Assembly: GCA_900467685.1 (NCBI GenBank)
Contig: UBQX01000013.1
Span: 62,001-126,000 of the forward strand
DNA: 64,000 nt
Source of the DNA: Hyphomicrobiales bacterium
GTDB lineage: Bacteria > Pseudomonadota > Alphaproteobacteria > Rhizobiales > Rhizobiaceae
Reading direction: 5' to 3'
A program made the position numbers and the translations under genes. How positions within the stretch are numbered: position 1 is the first letter of the stretch; every line of letters starts with the position of its first letter. Of the stretch, positions 8,824-17,195 are shown one piece after another. Under the pieces are notes generated by a model. The model was not told the origin of the DNA. It worked only from the letters and a program-made list of their open reading frames with translations, and did not search any database.

Positions 8824-9605
8824 GTGTCCCTCCCATTCTCAAGGTGGATGGTCTCTACAAACGCTTCGGCGGCCTGATTGCCATCAACAACGTTTCTTTC
8901 GAGATTGCGCCCGGCGAGGTCAAGGGTCTGATCGGCCCGAACGGAGCCGGAAAATCGACGACTTTCGACATGATCACCGGTGTACGACCGCCGACTTCGG
9001 GCGATATCTGGTTCAAGGCAGGGCGCATCACCAACCAGCCCGCGCACACACGCAGCCCGCTCGGCATGGCGAGGACCTTCCAGATCGTCCGCCTGTTCAG
9101 GGGCCTCTCGGTGTTGGACAACGTGCTGATGGGGCTACAGCCGAAGTTTCCGGACGGGCTTTTCGCTTCGCTTGCAAGGCTTGGCTCCCTGCGCAAGCAG
9201 GAAAGCGAGAGCCGAGACAAGGCAATCCAATTGCTCGAATTCGTCGGTCTCGCCGACCGGGCGGGTCACCCGATCGAGGCGCTGACGCTCGGTCAGGCGA
9301 GGCTGGTCGATATTGCGCGGGCGCTTGCATCGGAACCGCAGCTTCTCATGCTCGACGAGCCAGCGGCAGGTCTCAACGATGCCGAAACGCGCAATCTCGG
9401 AAATATGCTGGCTATCCTGAAAGACAGGGGCATGACGATGCTCCTTGTCGAGCATGACCTGGATTTCATCATGAAGGCTTGCGACACGATCGTCGTCATG
9501 GATCACGGTGTCAAAATCGCCGACGGCAGTCCGGCCGAAGTCTGCCGCAACCGCGACGTCATTGCCGCCTATATTGGACGGAGAGCCGCCGATGCTGAAC
9601 ATTGA
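8820..9605 (+). CDS. ABC ATPase, LivG family
   Basis: 261 residues. Walker A GPNGAGKST, signature region LTLGQARLVDIARAL (LTLGQ replaces the usual LSxGQ), Walker B LLMLDEPAAGL, H-loop VEHDL. Starts at TTG 8820 behind AAGGAGG, with a TTGA overlap to LivM. Energises uptake with the LivF partner. Confidence 0.88.
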   Translation: MSVPPILKVDGLYKRFGGLIAINNVSFEIAPGEVKGLIGPNGAGKSTTFDMITGVRPPTSGDIWFKAGRITNQPAHTRSPLGMARTFQIVRLFRGLSVLDNVLMGLQPKFPDGLFASLARLGSLRKQESESRDKAIQLLEFVGLADRAGHPIEALTLGQARLVDIARALASEPQLLMLDEPAAGLNDAETRNLGNMLAILKDRGMTMLLVEHDLDFIMKACDTIVVMDHGVKIADGSPAEVCRNRDVIAAYIGRRAADAEH

Positions 9606-10320
9606 CAACATAGTCGCCGGCTACAACACCTCGGTCGCACTTGAAAACGTGTCGCTCGATATCCCGGAAGGCAAGATCGTCTCGGTCGTTGGAGCCAACG
9701 GAGCCGGCAAGTCGACCATCGTCAATGCGATTTCGCGGCTCGTCTCCGTCTATTCGGGCGCGATCCGCTTCGATGGGAAAGACATTACCAGCATGCGACC
9801 GACGCAGGTCGTGGAGCTGGGCGTCGTTCAGGTTCCTGAAGGACGCGACATCTTTCCGCCGCTTACGGTCGAGGAAAATCTGCGGCTCGGCTTCCATCGC
9901 CTCGCCGGCAGAAAGGACGCGGCGCGACGCTACGAAGAACGGTTCAGTTATGTGACCGGCCTTTTCCCGATCCTCAGAGAACGGCTGAAACAGCGCGCCG
10001 GCACCATGTCTGGCGGCGAACAGCAAATGGTTGCTATCTCCCGCGCGCTCATGGCCGACCCCAGGCTCCTGATGCTCGACGAACCATCGCTCGGACTGGC
10101 GCCGATGATCGTTGACCAGATTTTCGATATTCTGGCGCGATTGCGCAGCGATGGACTGACCATCCTGCTTGTCGAACAGCATGCGGACGAAGCGCTGAAA
10201 TTGGCGGACTACGGCTACGTCATGGGAACTGGCAAGGTGCGCGCAAAGGGCCGCGGCGAAGACCTTCGCACCGACCCCACACTTGCCCAATCCTATCTTG
10301 GCCGCATGGCGGAGGGCTAG
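9592..10320 (+). CDS. ABC ATPase, LivF family
   Basis: 242 residues. Walker A GANGAGKST, signature MSGGEQQMVAISRAL, Walker B LLMLDEPSLGLAP, H-loop VEQHA. The start is ATG 9592 behind GGACGGAGAG; the gene overlaps LivG by 14 bases, as is common for these pairs. Confidence 0.88.
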   Translation: MLNIDNIVAGYNTSVALENVSLDIPEGKIVSVVGANGAGKSTIVNAISRLVSVYSGAIRFDGKDITSMRPTQVVELGVVQVPEGRDIFPPLTVEENLRLGFHRLAGRKDAARRYEERFSYVTGLFPILRERLKQRAGTMSGGEQQMVAISRALMADPRLLMLDEPSLGLAPMIVDQIFDILARLRSDGLTILLVEQHADEALKLADYGYVMGTGKVRAKGRGEDLRTDPTLAQSYLGRMAEG

Positions 10321-10325
10321 CAGCG

Positions 10326-10802
10326 ATGTCGGCAGCCGCAGATTATACAACGTCGGTCTTGTGGTTCGAGGATCTTGCTATCGGGCGAAAGGGCATTTCG
10401 CCGACACGAACCGTCACCGAGCACGACGTTGCGACATTCGCCGGGCTGACCGGCGATAACGCTGAACTGCATACGTCGCGTACTTATGCTGCCGAAAGCC
10501 GCTTTGGCGAACGGATAGCGCATGGCATGCTGACGCTCTCCTTGGCGCACGGCCTTATTGTGCGCACCGGCTATCTGGCGACCACCGGGATCGCGCTTCT
10601 CGGCTGGAGCGATGTTCGTTTCCTGGCGCCGGTGCGCCTGGGCGATACGATCCGCACCGAGTGGGAGACCGTGTCGCTGCGCGCAAGCAGCTCCCGGCCG
10701 CTTGCCGGCATCGTGCAGGACCGGGTCAGCCTCATGAACCAGCGCGACGAGCTTGTCATGACCGGAACGGTCTCTGAACTCGTGCGCATGCGTCCTCGTT
10801 GA
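10326..10802 (+). CDS. MaoC-like hot-dog enoyl-CoA hydratase
   Basis: 158 residues. The segment FAGLTGDNAELHTS matches the (R)-specific hydratase motif (Asp, then Asn, then His), followed by FGERIAHGMLTLSLAHG. Predicted to hydrate a trans-2-enoyl-CoA to the 3R-hydroxyacyl-CoA. It follows the LivF gene by five bases, so a hydratase is co-expressed with the uptake system, consistent with an acid substrate for the transporter. Confidence 0.75.
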   Translation: MSAAADYTTSVLWFEDLAIGRKGISPTRTVTEHDVATFAGLTGDNAELHTSRTYAAESRFGERIAHGMLTLSLAHGLIVRTGYLATTGIALLGWSDVRFLAPVRLGDTIRTEWETVSLRASSSRPLAGIVQDRVSLMNQRDELVMTGTVSELVRMRPR

Positions 10803-10922
10803 TCCCCTGGCAGTGATTTGAAGTGCATTCCGCCATCGGCATGGATGTCCGCTCTTTCCAGAGCCGACCATGCGGGCGGCCACCGGCCGGAGCTACGTCC
10901 TCGTTGACGGGCGCAGGGCCAA

Positions 10923-10962
10923 GCCTGAGGCGGAGAGTGCGTTTGCACCCGCCCCGTCAGGC
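10923..10962. terminator. Hairpin between convergent genes
   Basis: Imperfect long stem: GCCTGA (10923-10928) pairs with TCAGGC (10957-10962), GGCGG with CCGCC inside it, and GTGC/GCAC around a GTTT loop. It lies between a rightward and a leftward stop codon, so a bidirectional terminator is likely. No T-run. The rest of 10803-11012 shows nothing recognisable. Confidence 0.45.
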
Positions 10963-11012
10963 CCCCATGCGACACGTGTTGCCAAAGCGACCGGAGTTTT
11001 GCAGCTGTCGCT

Positions 11013-12668
11013 CTATGCGATTTTCGAGTGGCGTTCGGGACGCACCCATTCGACCGGCGTGAGTCTGCCTTCGCTGTACCATTCCAGAAGCACGTTTTTC
11101 TGGATCTTGCCGGTCGCTGTGAGCGGAAAGGAGTGCACGAAGAACCAGTGTTCAGGGGTCTTCTGCGGCGAAAGATTTGCCCGGCAATAATGCCACAGCT
11201 CGTCCGGGGCGGGCGGATTTTCCTTGTCATTCGCGAGAATGACCGCACCGACCGTTTCACCCCAAACATCGTCGGGAAGACCAATGACGGCCACCTGCGA
11301 GATCGCTTCATGCTGGAAGAGGATATTTTCGATTTCCGAAGGATAGAGGTTCATGCCGCCGCGGATGATCATTTCCTTCAGTCTGCCGGTAATGCGGAAA
11401 TAGCCATCCTCGTCCATCGTGCCGAGATCGCCGGTGCGCAGCCAGCCGTCTTCGGTGAGCGCAGCGCGGGTGGCGTCGGGCTGAGCGAAATATTCCTTCA
11501 TGGTGTTGAAGCCACGTACCCACCATTCACCGATCGTATTGACCGGGACGGTCTCAAGCGTTTGCACATCGACGACCTTGACCTCCACATGCTCGATCGG
11601 TCGCCCGATGGTCTGGGCCTGCAATTCGTCGCTGTCGCTGGTGAAGGTCTCCAGGAACGGGCCATTCGATTCCGTTTGGCCGTACATGATCGCGAAATCC
11701 GTTCCGAATTCTGCTTTCGCGCGTTTGACCAGGGCTTCGGGCACTGTCGCGGCGCCCGACAGGATGGAGTTGAAAGAGGAAAGATCGCGTGTCTTTGCGT
11801 CTGGATGGTTCAGCAGCGCCAGGATCATCGTCGGCACGATGAGGGAGCAGTTGACCTTCTCCGCCTCGATCAACTCAAGGAAAAGAGCCGGGTCGAAGGC
11901 TTGCATCAGCACGAAGGTGCCCTGACGCGCGAATGTACCGATTTCCGAAACGACGGCACCACCGATATGGAACATCGGCATTGTGTTCAGCCAGATTCCT
12001 CCCATTGGAAAATCAGCGCGTTCGACGATCATATTGGCGGCATTGATGACGCCACGATGGTGCAGGCAAGCCCCTTTCGGAAAGCCTGTCGTACCGGACG
12101 TATACTGGATCTGGATCATGTCGGTGGGATTGAGCTTCGGGAGATCGAGCCCCGGATCGCCTTCAGCCTTCAGCTTGTCCAGGTCGGCGACATTGATCGC
12201 CACCTTGAGGTGGTCGAGCTTGCTCTGCAGCTCCTTCACGATGGCCGCGAGATCCTTGCCTCGGGATTCGTTCGCGTAGACGACGCCGGCAGCTCCGGCA
12301 TTCTCGAGAATGTAGGAGATCTCTCGCGCGGTGAATGCGGGATTGATGGGAACGAGAATGAGACCGGCAAAGCTCATTCCATGCTGAAATATCACCCATT
12401 CGGGCGTCTCGGGGGCCAGGAGGCCGATCCGATCGCCAGGCTTGAAGTGTTTGAGCAGCCCGCGGGCACAGGCCTGCGCATCCTCGACGAGCTGCCGATA
12501 GGTCCAGCGCCGGCGTTTCGACGGATCGGCGACGCCCTCGACCAAGGCAAGCCGGTCCGGCGCTTCCCGGGCGTTCTTCAGCATGAGATCGCCGAGCGTG
12601 CTTTCGATCAGCGGCTTGGTTTCATATTTTGGAAAATAGCTTTCGGTAAACTTCTGCTGTGCGGTCAT
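11013..12668 (-). CDS. Acyl-CoA synthetase (AMP-forming)
   Basis: 551 residues of the class I adenylate-forming family. P-loop YTSGTTGFPKG near residue 189, GWLRTGDLGTMDEDGYF, the hinge GRLKEMIIRGGMNLYP, and the C-terminal lysine in ATGKIQK. Activates a carboxylic acid to its CoA ester through an acyl-adenylate. AAGGAGGATCAG sets the start at 12668; the longer frame is rejected. It is the third gene of a leftward operon with two atypical SDRs. Confidence 0.85.
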   Translation of the reverse strand: MTAQQKFTESYFPKYETKPLIESTLGDLMLKNAREAPDRLALVEGVADPSKRRRWTYRQLVEDAQACARGLLKHFKPGDRIGLLAPETPEWVIFQHGMSFAGLILVPINPAFTAREISYILENAGAAGVVYANESRGKDLAAIVKELQSKLDHLKVAINVADLDKLKAEGDPGLDLPKLNPTDMIQIQYTSGTTGFPKGACLHHRGVINAANMIVERADFPMGGIWLNTMPMFHIGGAVVSEIGTFARQGTFVLMQAFDPALFLELIEAEKVNCSLIVPTMILALLNHPDAKTRDLSSFNSILSGAATVPEALVKRAKAEFGTDFAIMYGQTESNGPFLETFTSDSDELQAQTIGRPIEHVEVKVVDVQTLETVPVNTIGEWWVRGFNTMKEYFAQPDATRAALTEDGWLRTGDLGTMDEDGYFRITGRLKEMIIRGGMNLYPSEIENILFQHEAISQVAVIGLPDDVWGETVGAVILANDKENPPAPDELWHYCRANLSPQKTPEHWFFVHSFPLTATGKIQKNVLLEWYSEGRLTPVEWVRPERHSKIA

Positions 12669-12736
12669 CTGATCCTCCTTCAGATCGCCGGAGCGCCCTC
12701 CCGCCGCCGGCCGGTATTTGGCCAAGTCTTCGAATT

Positions 12737-13606
12737 CTATCGCCTCTTCAACACCTCCGGCGTCACCGCTCGGTGGAAGCCATTGAATTCCGGAATGTTT
12801 TTCGCCTCGTATTCACGGGTCCAGGTCTGTCTGCGGTTCGGAGCGCCGCCGTCGACACGCAGGCAGGTGCCGGTGATATAGGCTGCGGCCGGCGACAGCA
12901 GGTAGACGATGGCAGCCGATATTTCCGCTTCAGTTCCATAGCGTGGCAGCGGCACTTTCTCCGCATATTCCAGCAGCCTCTCGGTGATTTCGGGCGGATA
13001 GGTATCGAAGCCGGAAGACGCTATTCCGCCGGGCGCGACCGAGTTGACGCGGACGCCGGAATGCGCCCATTCGCATGCCGCCGTTTCCGTCAAGGTCAGC
13101 ATTCCGCCGCGTGCCGCCCCCGAATGGGCAAATTCCGGCCAGCCGTTCCAGATGTCGGCAATGATATTGACGATCGCGCCGCCATGCTCCTCCATCCACC
13201 GCGTGTAGGCCTCGCGCATGAAGATGAAGCCGCCGGTCAGGTTGTTGCGGACAACCGCCTCGAAGCCTTTTGTCGAAATCGACTTCATCTCCGTGCGGTA
13301 TTGACCGCCGGCATTGTTGACGAGACCGTGAATTGCGCCGAACTGAGCGATGGTCCGGTCGACGACCGAAACCACCTGTTCTTCGTCGCGAATGTCGCAC
13401 GTCATCGCCACGACCTTGCCGCCATCTTCGGTGATTTCGCCGACGACTTTCTCAAGCTTTTCCGGATTGCGCCCGACAATGACGACGTTGGCGCCAAGGC
13501 TCGCAAGTTCGTGAGCGGTGCAACGCCCCAGTCCGGAGCCGCCGCCGGTCACGATGATCGTTTTCTCTTCGAAAAGCGCCGGCGCAAAAACGGAATTGTA
13601 TCCCAT
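12737..13606 (-). CDS. PECR-like SDR, putative trans-2-enoyl-CoA reductase
   Basis: 289 residues. The NADPH-binding motif TGGGSGLG and the NNAG motif are present. The Tyr-x-x-x-Lys catalytic pair is replaced by HSGAAR (residues 161-166), with Ser at the Tyr and Arg at the Lys position. This HSGAAR signature, with WA.SG(V/I)R(V/I)N.VAPG after it, is that of mammalian peroxisomal trans-2-enoyl-CoA reductase (PECR) and its DECR relatives. I therefore infer reduction of a C=C bond in an enoyl-CoA rather than a ketone/alcohol conversion. Middle gene of a three-gene leftward operon, nine bases from the preceding gene. Confidence 0.72.
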   Translation of the reverse strand: MGYNSVFAPALFEEKTIIVTGGGSGLGRCTAHELASLGANVVIVGRNPEKLEKVVGEITEDGGKVVAMTCDIRDEEQVVSVVDRTIAQFGAIHGLVNNAGGQYRTEMKSISTKGFEAVVRNNLTGGFIFMREAYTRWMEEHGGAIVNIIADIWNGWPEFAHSGAARGGMLTLTETAACEWAHSGVRVNSVAPGGIASSGFDTYPPEITERLLEYAEKVPLPRYGTEAEISAAIVYLLSPAAAYITGTCLRVDGGAPNRRQTWTREYEAKNIPEFNGFHRAVTPEVLKRR

Positions 13607-13615
13607 GCGGAAACC

Positions 13616-14416
13616 TCACGCTGCTGAAATGCCGCCGTTCAGGCTGATGGCCTGACCGGAAAGCTTTGCTGACGCCGGGCTGGCAAGAAAGGCGATCAGT
13701 TCCGCCATGTCTTCCGCATTCACGACGCCGAGTTGGGCCATCTGCTTGGCCTTGGCGAACAGCTTGCCTGAAAACTCACCGCCCATGACGGTGTCGTGCG
13801 TCATGGTCCCCTCGATGATGGAAGGCGTCACGCAATTCACCCGAATGCCGGATCGTTTCGCCTCGTTTGCGAGGCCACGGGAAAACATGATGATTGCCGC
13901 CATCAGGCCGCCGATCAAGGATTCACCCGGCGTCGCGATCTTTCCGGCATCCGATGCGATATTGATGATGGAGCCGTTTTCGCGGGCGCGCATGCCATCC
14001 ATCACGACGCGGCACATCAGAAAATGTGACATGACCTGCGTGAGCACCATGCCCTGAATGTCGTGAATGTCGATCTTGTGGAAGAGCGAGGGGTACGGAT
14101 AGGCACTCACCGTGGAGTTGACAAGCACATCGACGCCGCCCATCAGTTCCTCGGCCCTGCCCCCCACCTCGATGGCCTGCTCGGTCATGCAGCAGTCGCC
14201 TGCGAGAAAATTCACCTGGCAATGGGGGTATTCTTGCAGAATCGAGGCTTTGGCCTTCTCACCCCGCTCCTTGTTGCGCCCATTGATCGTCACGTGTGGA
14301 GCGCCCAACGAGGCAAGTTTTCTCGCTGTTGCAAGGCCGACACCCGACGTGCCCCCTGTCACGAGCACGCGCGCTTCTTCAAGCTTAAAGGGCCTCCTCT
14401 CAGGCACTTCGGACAT
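13616..14416 (-). CDS. SDR-fold protein lacking the catalytic Tyr and Lys
   Basis: 266 residues. The cofactor motif TGGTSGVG is intact. The active-site segment aligns without gaps to that of BadH (N-I-A-S-D-A...), keeping Ser155 but with Ile168 where Tyr and Met172 where Lys should be. The NNAG motif is also changed (VNSTV). It is thus a BadH-like paralogue that has lost the standard proton-relay residues: either a binding or regulatory subunit or an enzyme with different chemistry. First gene of its operon; a perfect operator lies 36 bases upstream. Confidence 0.75.
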   Translation of the reverse strand: MSEVPERRPFKLEEARVLVTGGTSGVGLATARKLASLGAPHVTINGRNKERGEKAKASILQEYPHCQVNFLAGDCCMTEQAIEVGGRAEELMGGVDVLVNSTVSAYPYPSLFHKIDIHDIQGMVLTQVMSHFLMCRVVMDGMRARENGSIINIASDAGKIATPGESLIGGLMAAIIMFSRGLANEAKRSGIRVNCVTPSIIEGTMTHDTVMGGEFSGKLFAKAKQMAQLGVVNAEDMAELIAFLASPASAKLSGQAISLNGGISAA

Positions 14417-14452
14417 CAGGCAACTCCTCCAGAATCCAATAGCCTGATTATA

Positions 14453-14466
14453 GTATGCTAGCGTAC
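14453..14466. promoter_or_regulatory. Regional operator, GTATGCTAGCGTAC
   Basis: Perfect match to GTAnnCTAGnnTAC, nearly fully symmetrical. 36 bases upstream of the leftward SDR start at 14416. Confidence 0.72.
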
Positions 14467-14512
14467 ATTAATCCAGAATATTTTTCGCATTTCCCAAAAT
14501 TCTGGCTCGCTC

Positions 14513-15871
14513 TCAGGCAGCCCGCCGCTTTGCATCCATGGACTCGATCATCGCCTCGAGGCGGATGTTCAAAAGCTCGTCCTTGTAGAAGCTCTCGTCC
14601 GCCACATCGCCTTCGAAGAACATCGACTGGCGGCCATATTTCTTGGCGGAGTCGGCGATCAGAAATTGCGAATTTGTCATGCCCCGGCAGGTTCTCGAAG
14701 CATGGCATACGACACCGTCGATGTCGAACTTGTCGCACAGCTTCTCGATTTCGCCGATCATGATCGGCGCTCCGTGGTTATTGGGGCAGATCAGATAGTT
14801 CTGCGCCATGCCCAGAATCGGATCGCCGAGGTCAATGAGCTGCGGCTCCTGCCAGAAGGACATATGGGTGTAGCGCCCCGCCACCACGCAGGCATCGACG
14901 GCCGCGAACTTTTCGGCGAGCCAGCCGACCTTGTTCCAGTTCATCATTCCGTCAAAGAAGAGCCGGTATTTCTCGTTCGGCACGGCCCCCTGCCCGGCCT
15001 TCACCCGCTCAGCAATCTCGGCCTTCACCCCTTCGAAATAAGTGACAAGGTTCTGGTCGCCGGGCAGGAAATTGACGGGTGCAATCGAAACGATCCAGTC
15101 GAAGAAGCTGGCGGGCGAGGGATGCACCTGGCACATATCCATCGCCTCCAGCCGCAGCTCGGCCGCCTTCTTGACATAGGTCATCGTCTCACCGAGGCGG
15201 TCGTAGTCGTATTTCCGGCCTGTATGTTCGGCAAGGAACCTCGTGAGCTCAAGCAGTTGCTCGGCCACATATTTCGACCGCTGTTCCCATTCCTCGCCTT
15301 GCATGTAGCCTGCGTCAGGACGGCCGCCCCACAAAAGCGGGATCTGGATGGTGAACATCGGAACTTTCTTGCCGAAGTTCCGGTAGGTGATGTCGTCCCA
15401 CTGCTGGCCGGAGGAACAATAGGGATAGGCATTCACGATCATGTCGGGCGCAGGCAATTTCAGCATGGTCTCGAGGCGCGGATCGTCAGGGTCCATGCCG
15501 TGATCGCCCGACCTGACCCGATCCAGTTCGATCAGCATCTGGCCAATATGGGTCCGGGCATAGGAGCAAAGCTCGCGGTCGTAACCGTATTGTTCACCGC
15601 GCGCCTGGGCGCCAATCTCGCGGTGCCGTGCCGCCAGCATCGCCGCCCAGGCTTCTCCATGCACCCAGACGAGGTCATGGGCATGAAAGAAAGGCGGAAT
15701 GTAAGTTCCGTTATACCAGACGACCTTCTTGCCGGCCTCCTTGGCGCGGAACACGCTTTCCCAATATTCCGAGACCAGCTTGCCGCCGAACTTTGTGGAT
15801 TTCAGCTTGTTTGCCTTTGGCCCGCCGGCGGATATGATTTTCGAGTTGGGCATTTCGCTTACCGTTTCCAT
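14513..15871 (-). CDS. BcrB/HgdA-like subunit, set 2
   Basis: 452 residues, same architecture as the set 1 protein: ELCSYARTHIG, CSSGQQWDD, LICPNNHGAP and SRTCRGM cysteine segments and the C-terminal EGDVADESFYKDELL. Set 2 lacks some cysteines found in set 1 (LVWVHGEAW where set 1 has DICWVHGEA). Starts 13 bases after its BcrC-like partner; AGGAGTGGACA precedes the ATG. No activase is next to this set, so it presumably uses the one at 4028. Confidence 0.85.
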   Translation of the reverse strand: METVSEMPNSKIISAGGPKANKLKSTKFGGKLVSEYWESVFRAKEAGKKVVWYNGTYIPPFFHAHDLVWVHGEAWAAMLAARHREIGAQARGEQYGYDRELCSYARTHIGQMLIELDRVRSGDHGMDPDDPRLETMLKLPAPDMIVNAYPYCSSGQQWDDITYRNFGKKVPMFTIQIPLLWGGRPDAGYMQGEEWEQRSKYVAEQLLELTRFLAEHTGRKYDYDRLGETMTYVKKAAELRLEAMDMCQVHPSPASFFDWIVSIAPVNFLPGDQNLVTYFEGVKAEIAERVKAGQGAVPNEKYRLFFDGMMNWNKVGWLAEKFAAVDACVVAGRYTHMSFWQEPQLIDLGDPILGMAQNYLICPNNHGAPIMIGEIEKLCDKFDIDGVVCHASRTCRGMTNSQFLIADSAKKYGRQSMFFEGDVADESFYKDELLNIRLEAMIESMDAKRRAA

Positions 15872-15884
15872 TGTCCACTCCTGT

Positions 15885-17042
15885 TCAGGCCGCCAGCGCC
15901 GTGGCGCGGCGTCTTACGATTTCAGCAAAGGTCTCGACGCGGGTTTTCAACGCCTCAAGCGGCATCTGTTCGTGTTCCGTCTCGATGAGAAGATGCGGAA
16001 TTGCCTTCTCATCGAACGCCGCCTTGATTTCGGGATAGAAATACATGTGCGGCTCGCAGAACTTGACCATGAGCACAACCAGGCCAAGCGCCCCGGAATT
16101 CTCGAGCTCAACCAGCAGATAGTCTTGCCAGTCCTTGCCCTTGATGGCGCGTGTGGGACAGGGCAGCGACCGGTTCTTTTCGATATACCAGGACGCCATG
16201 GCCTCCACAGGGGCCAGGCTCTCGTCCATGTCGGCGTGCACGAAGCGCCAGCCGGTAAACAGATCGTCATTGACGATGCGAATGCCGCATTCCTCGATGA
16301 GATCGATGATCTCGGGTTTCGGAGCATGGCACATATGGCCGGAAAGATAGATCGGCAGATCGCCGGAACCGGGCGCCTGCCGCGGCATGTCGCGCAACAG
16401 CAGGTCCATCAGCGACACATGCTCGTCCTTGTCCATGACCATCGACGACTTTACGACCGCCTGCATATCGCGCCCTGAAATGGAGACCTCGCCTCTGCGC
16501 CGCAAGTCGTAAAGCGCCCTGATCTGGGCGCGGTTGCGGTTGAACAGCCGTATCGATTGTGCAGCGGCCGCCGGATCGATCGCCTCACCGGTCAGAGCCT
16601 CCAGTTCTTTCCATATCTGGCTGAAGGTTCCGCGCGTTTCCCGCATCGCCCATCCGGCATCAAGGACAGTGCAAAGCTGGTTGAAGAGGATCGGCAGATC
16701 GGGCTTTTCGGCCCGGATGATGTCCGCCGTGCCAAGAAGCTGGACACAATGATCGCCGAACATGATCGCGTCCAGGCCGTCAAACCGGCCACGCATGGTC
16801 TGGTCCACGATGGAGCGATTATAGCCGCAGTAAAAGTTGAACATGTTCGACTGGCCGATGGTAATCGGTTCATCGTCCTCCTGCAGAAGCGTGGGCAGAC
16901 AGCCGGCGGCATGCGCCAGCTCGCCGGGGAAGTTCATCGGCAGCAAGCCGATCACCGGCCGACCTGTTCGCGCCTTCCACGCCGCGGCATAGTCCAGAGG
17001 CGCATCCGCCGCCTGCCTCATTTGATCTGGAATCTGCTGCAA
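15885..17042 (-). CDS. BcrC/HgdB-like subunit, set 2
   Basis: 385 residues. Shared cysteines in FYCGYNRS, DHCVQLLG, HMCHAPKPE, EECG, PCPTR and KFCEPHMYFYP; an extra one in AGCLPTLL. TTG start at 17042 is supported by GGGAGAGGGACGGAG just upstream; the alternative ATG is seven codons in. First gene of a two-gene leftward operon with an operator variant 31 bases upstream. Confidence 0.85.
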   Translation of the reverse strand: MQQIPDQMRQAADAPLDYAAAWKARTGRPVIGLLPMNFPGELAHAAGCLPTLLQEDDEPITIGQSNMFNFYCGYNRSIVDQTMRGRFDGLDAIMFGDHCVQLLGTADIIRAEKPDLPILFNQLCTVLDAGWAMRETRGTFSQIWKELEALTGEAIDPAAAAQSIRLFNRNRAQIRALYDLRRRGEVSISGRDMQAVVKSSMVMDKDEHVSLMDLLLRDMPRQAPGSGDLPIYLSGHMCHAPKPEIIDLIEECGIRIVNDDLFTGWRFVHADMDESLAPVEAMASWYIEKNRSLPCPTRAIKGKDWQDYLLVELENSGALGLVVLMVKFCEPHMYFYPEIKAAFDEKAIPHLLIETEHEQMPLEALKTRVETFAEIVRRRATALAA

Positions 17043-17073
17043 CTCCGTCCCTCTCCCTTATAACGCAGACTAT

Positions 17074-17087
17074 GTGTAGTAGCGTAC
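17074..17087. promoter_or_regulatory. Regional operator variant, GTGTAGTAGCGTAC
   Basis: Two mismatches from GTAnnCTAGnnTAC; the right half TAGCGTAC is identical to that at 14459-14466. 31 bases upstream of the set 2 BcrC-like start. Confidence 0.5.
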
Positions 17088-17195
17088 TAAGTTATTGTCA
17101 CTTCGTCAACTCGGCATGCTTCATTGTTTTATATCGATAATTTCTAGACTTTATTGAAATTCTCGACACAGAGATGAGTGTGACTCATTTTTGAG

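Noticed and set aside
11028-12881. Long rightward frame of 617 codons
   Set aside because: It is antisense to the acyl-CoA synthetase at 11013-12668 and carries no domain motifs; long antisense frames are common in high-GC DNA.
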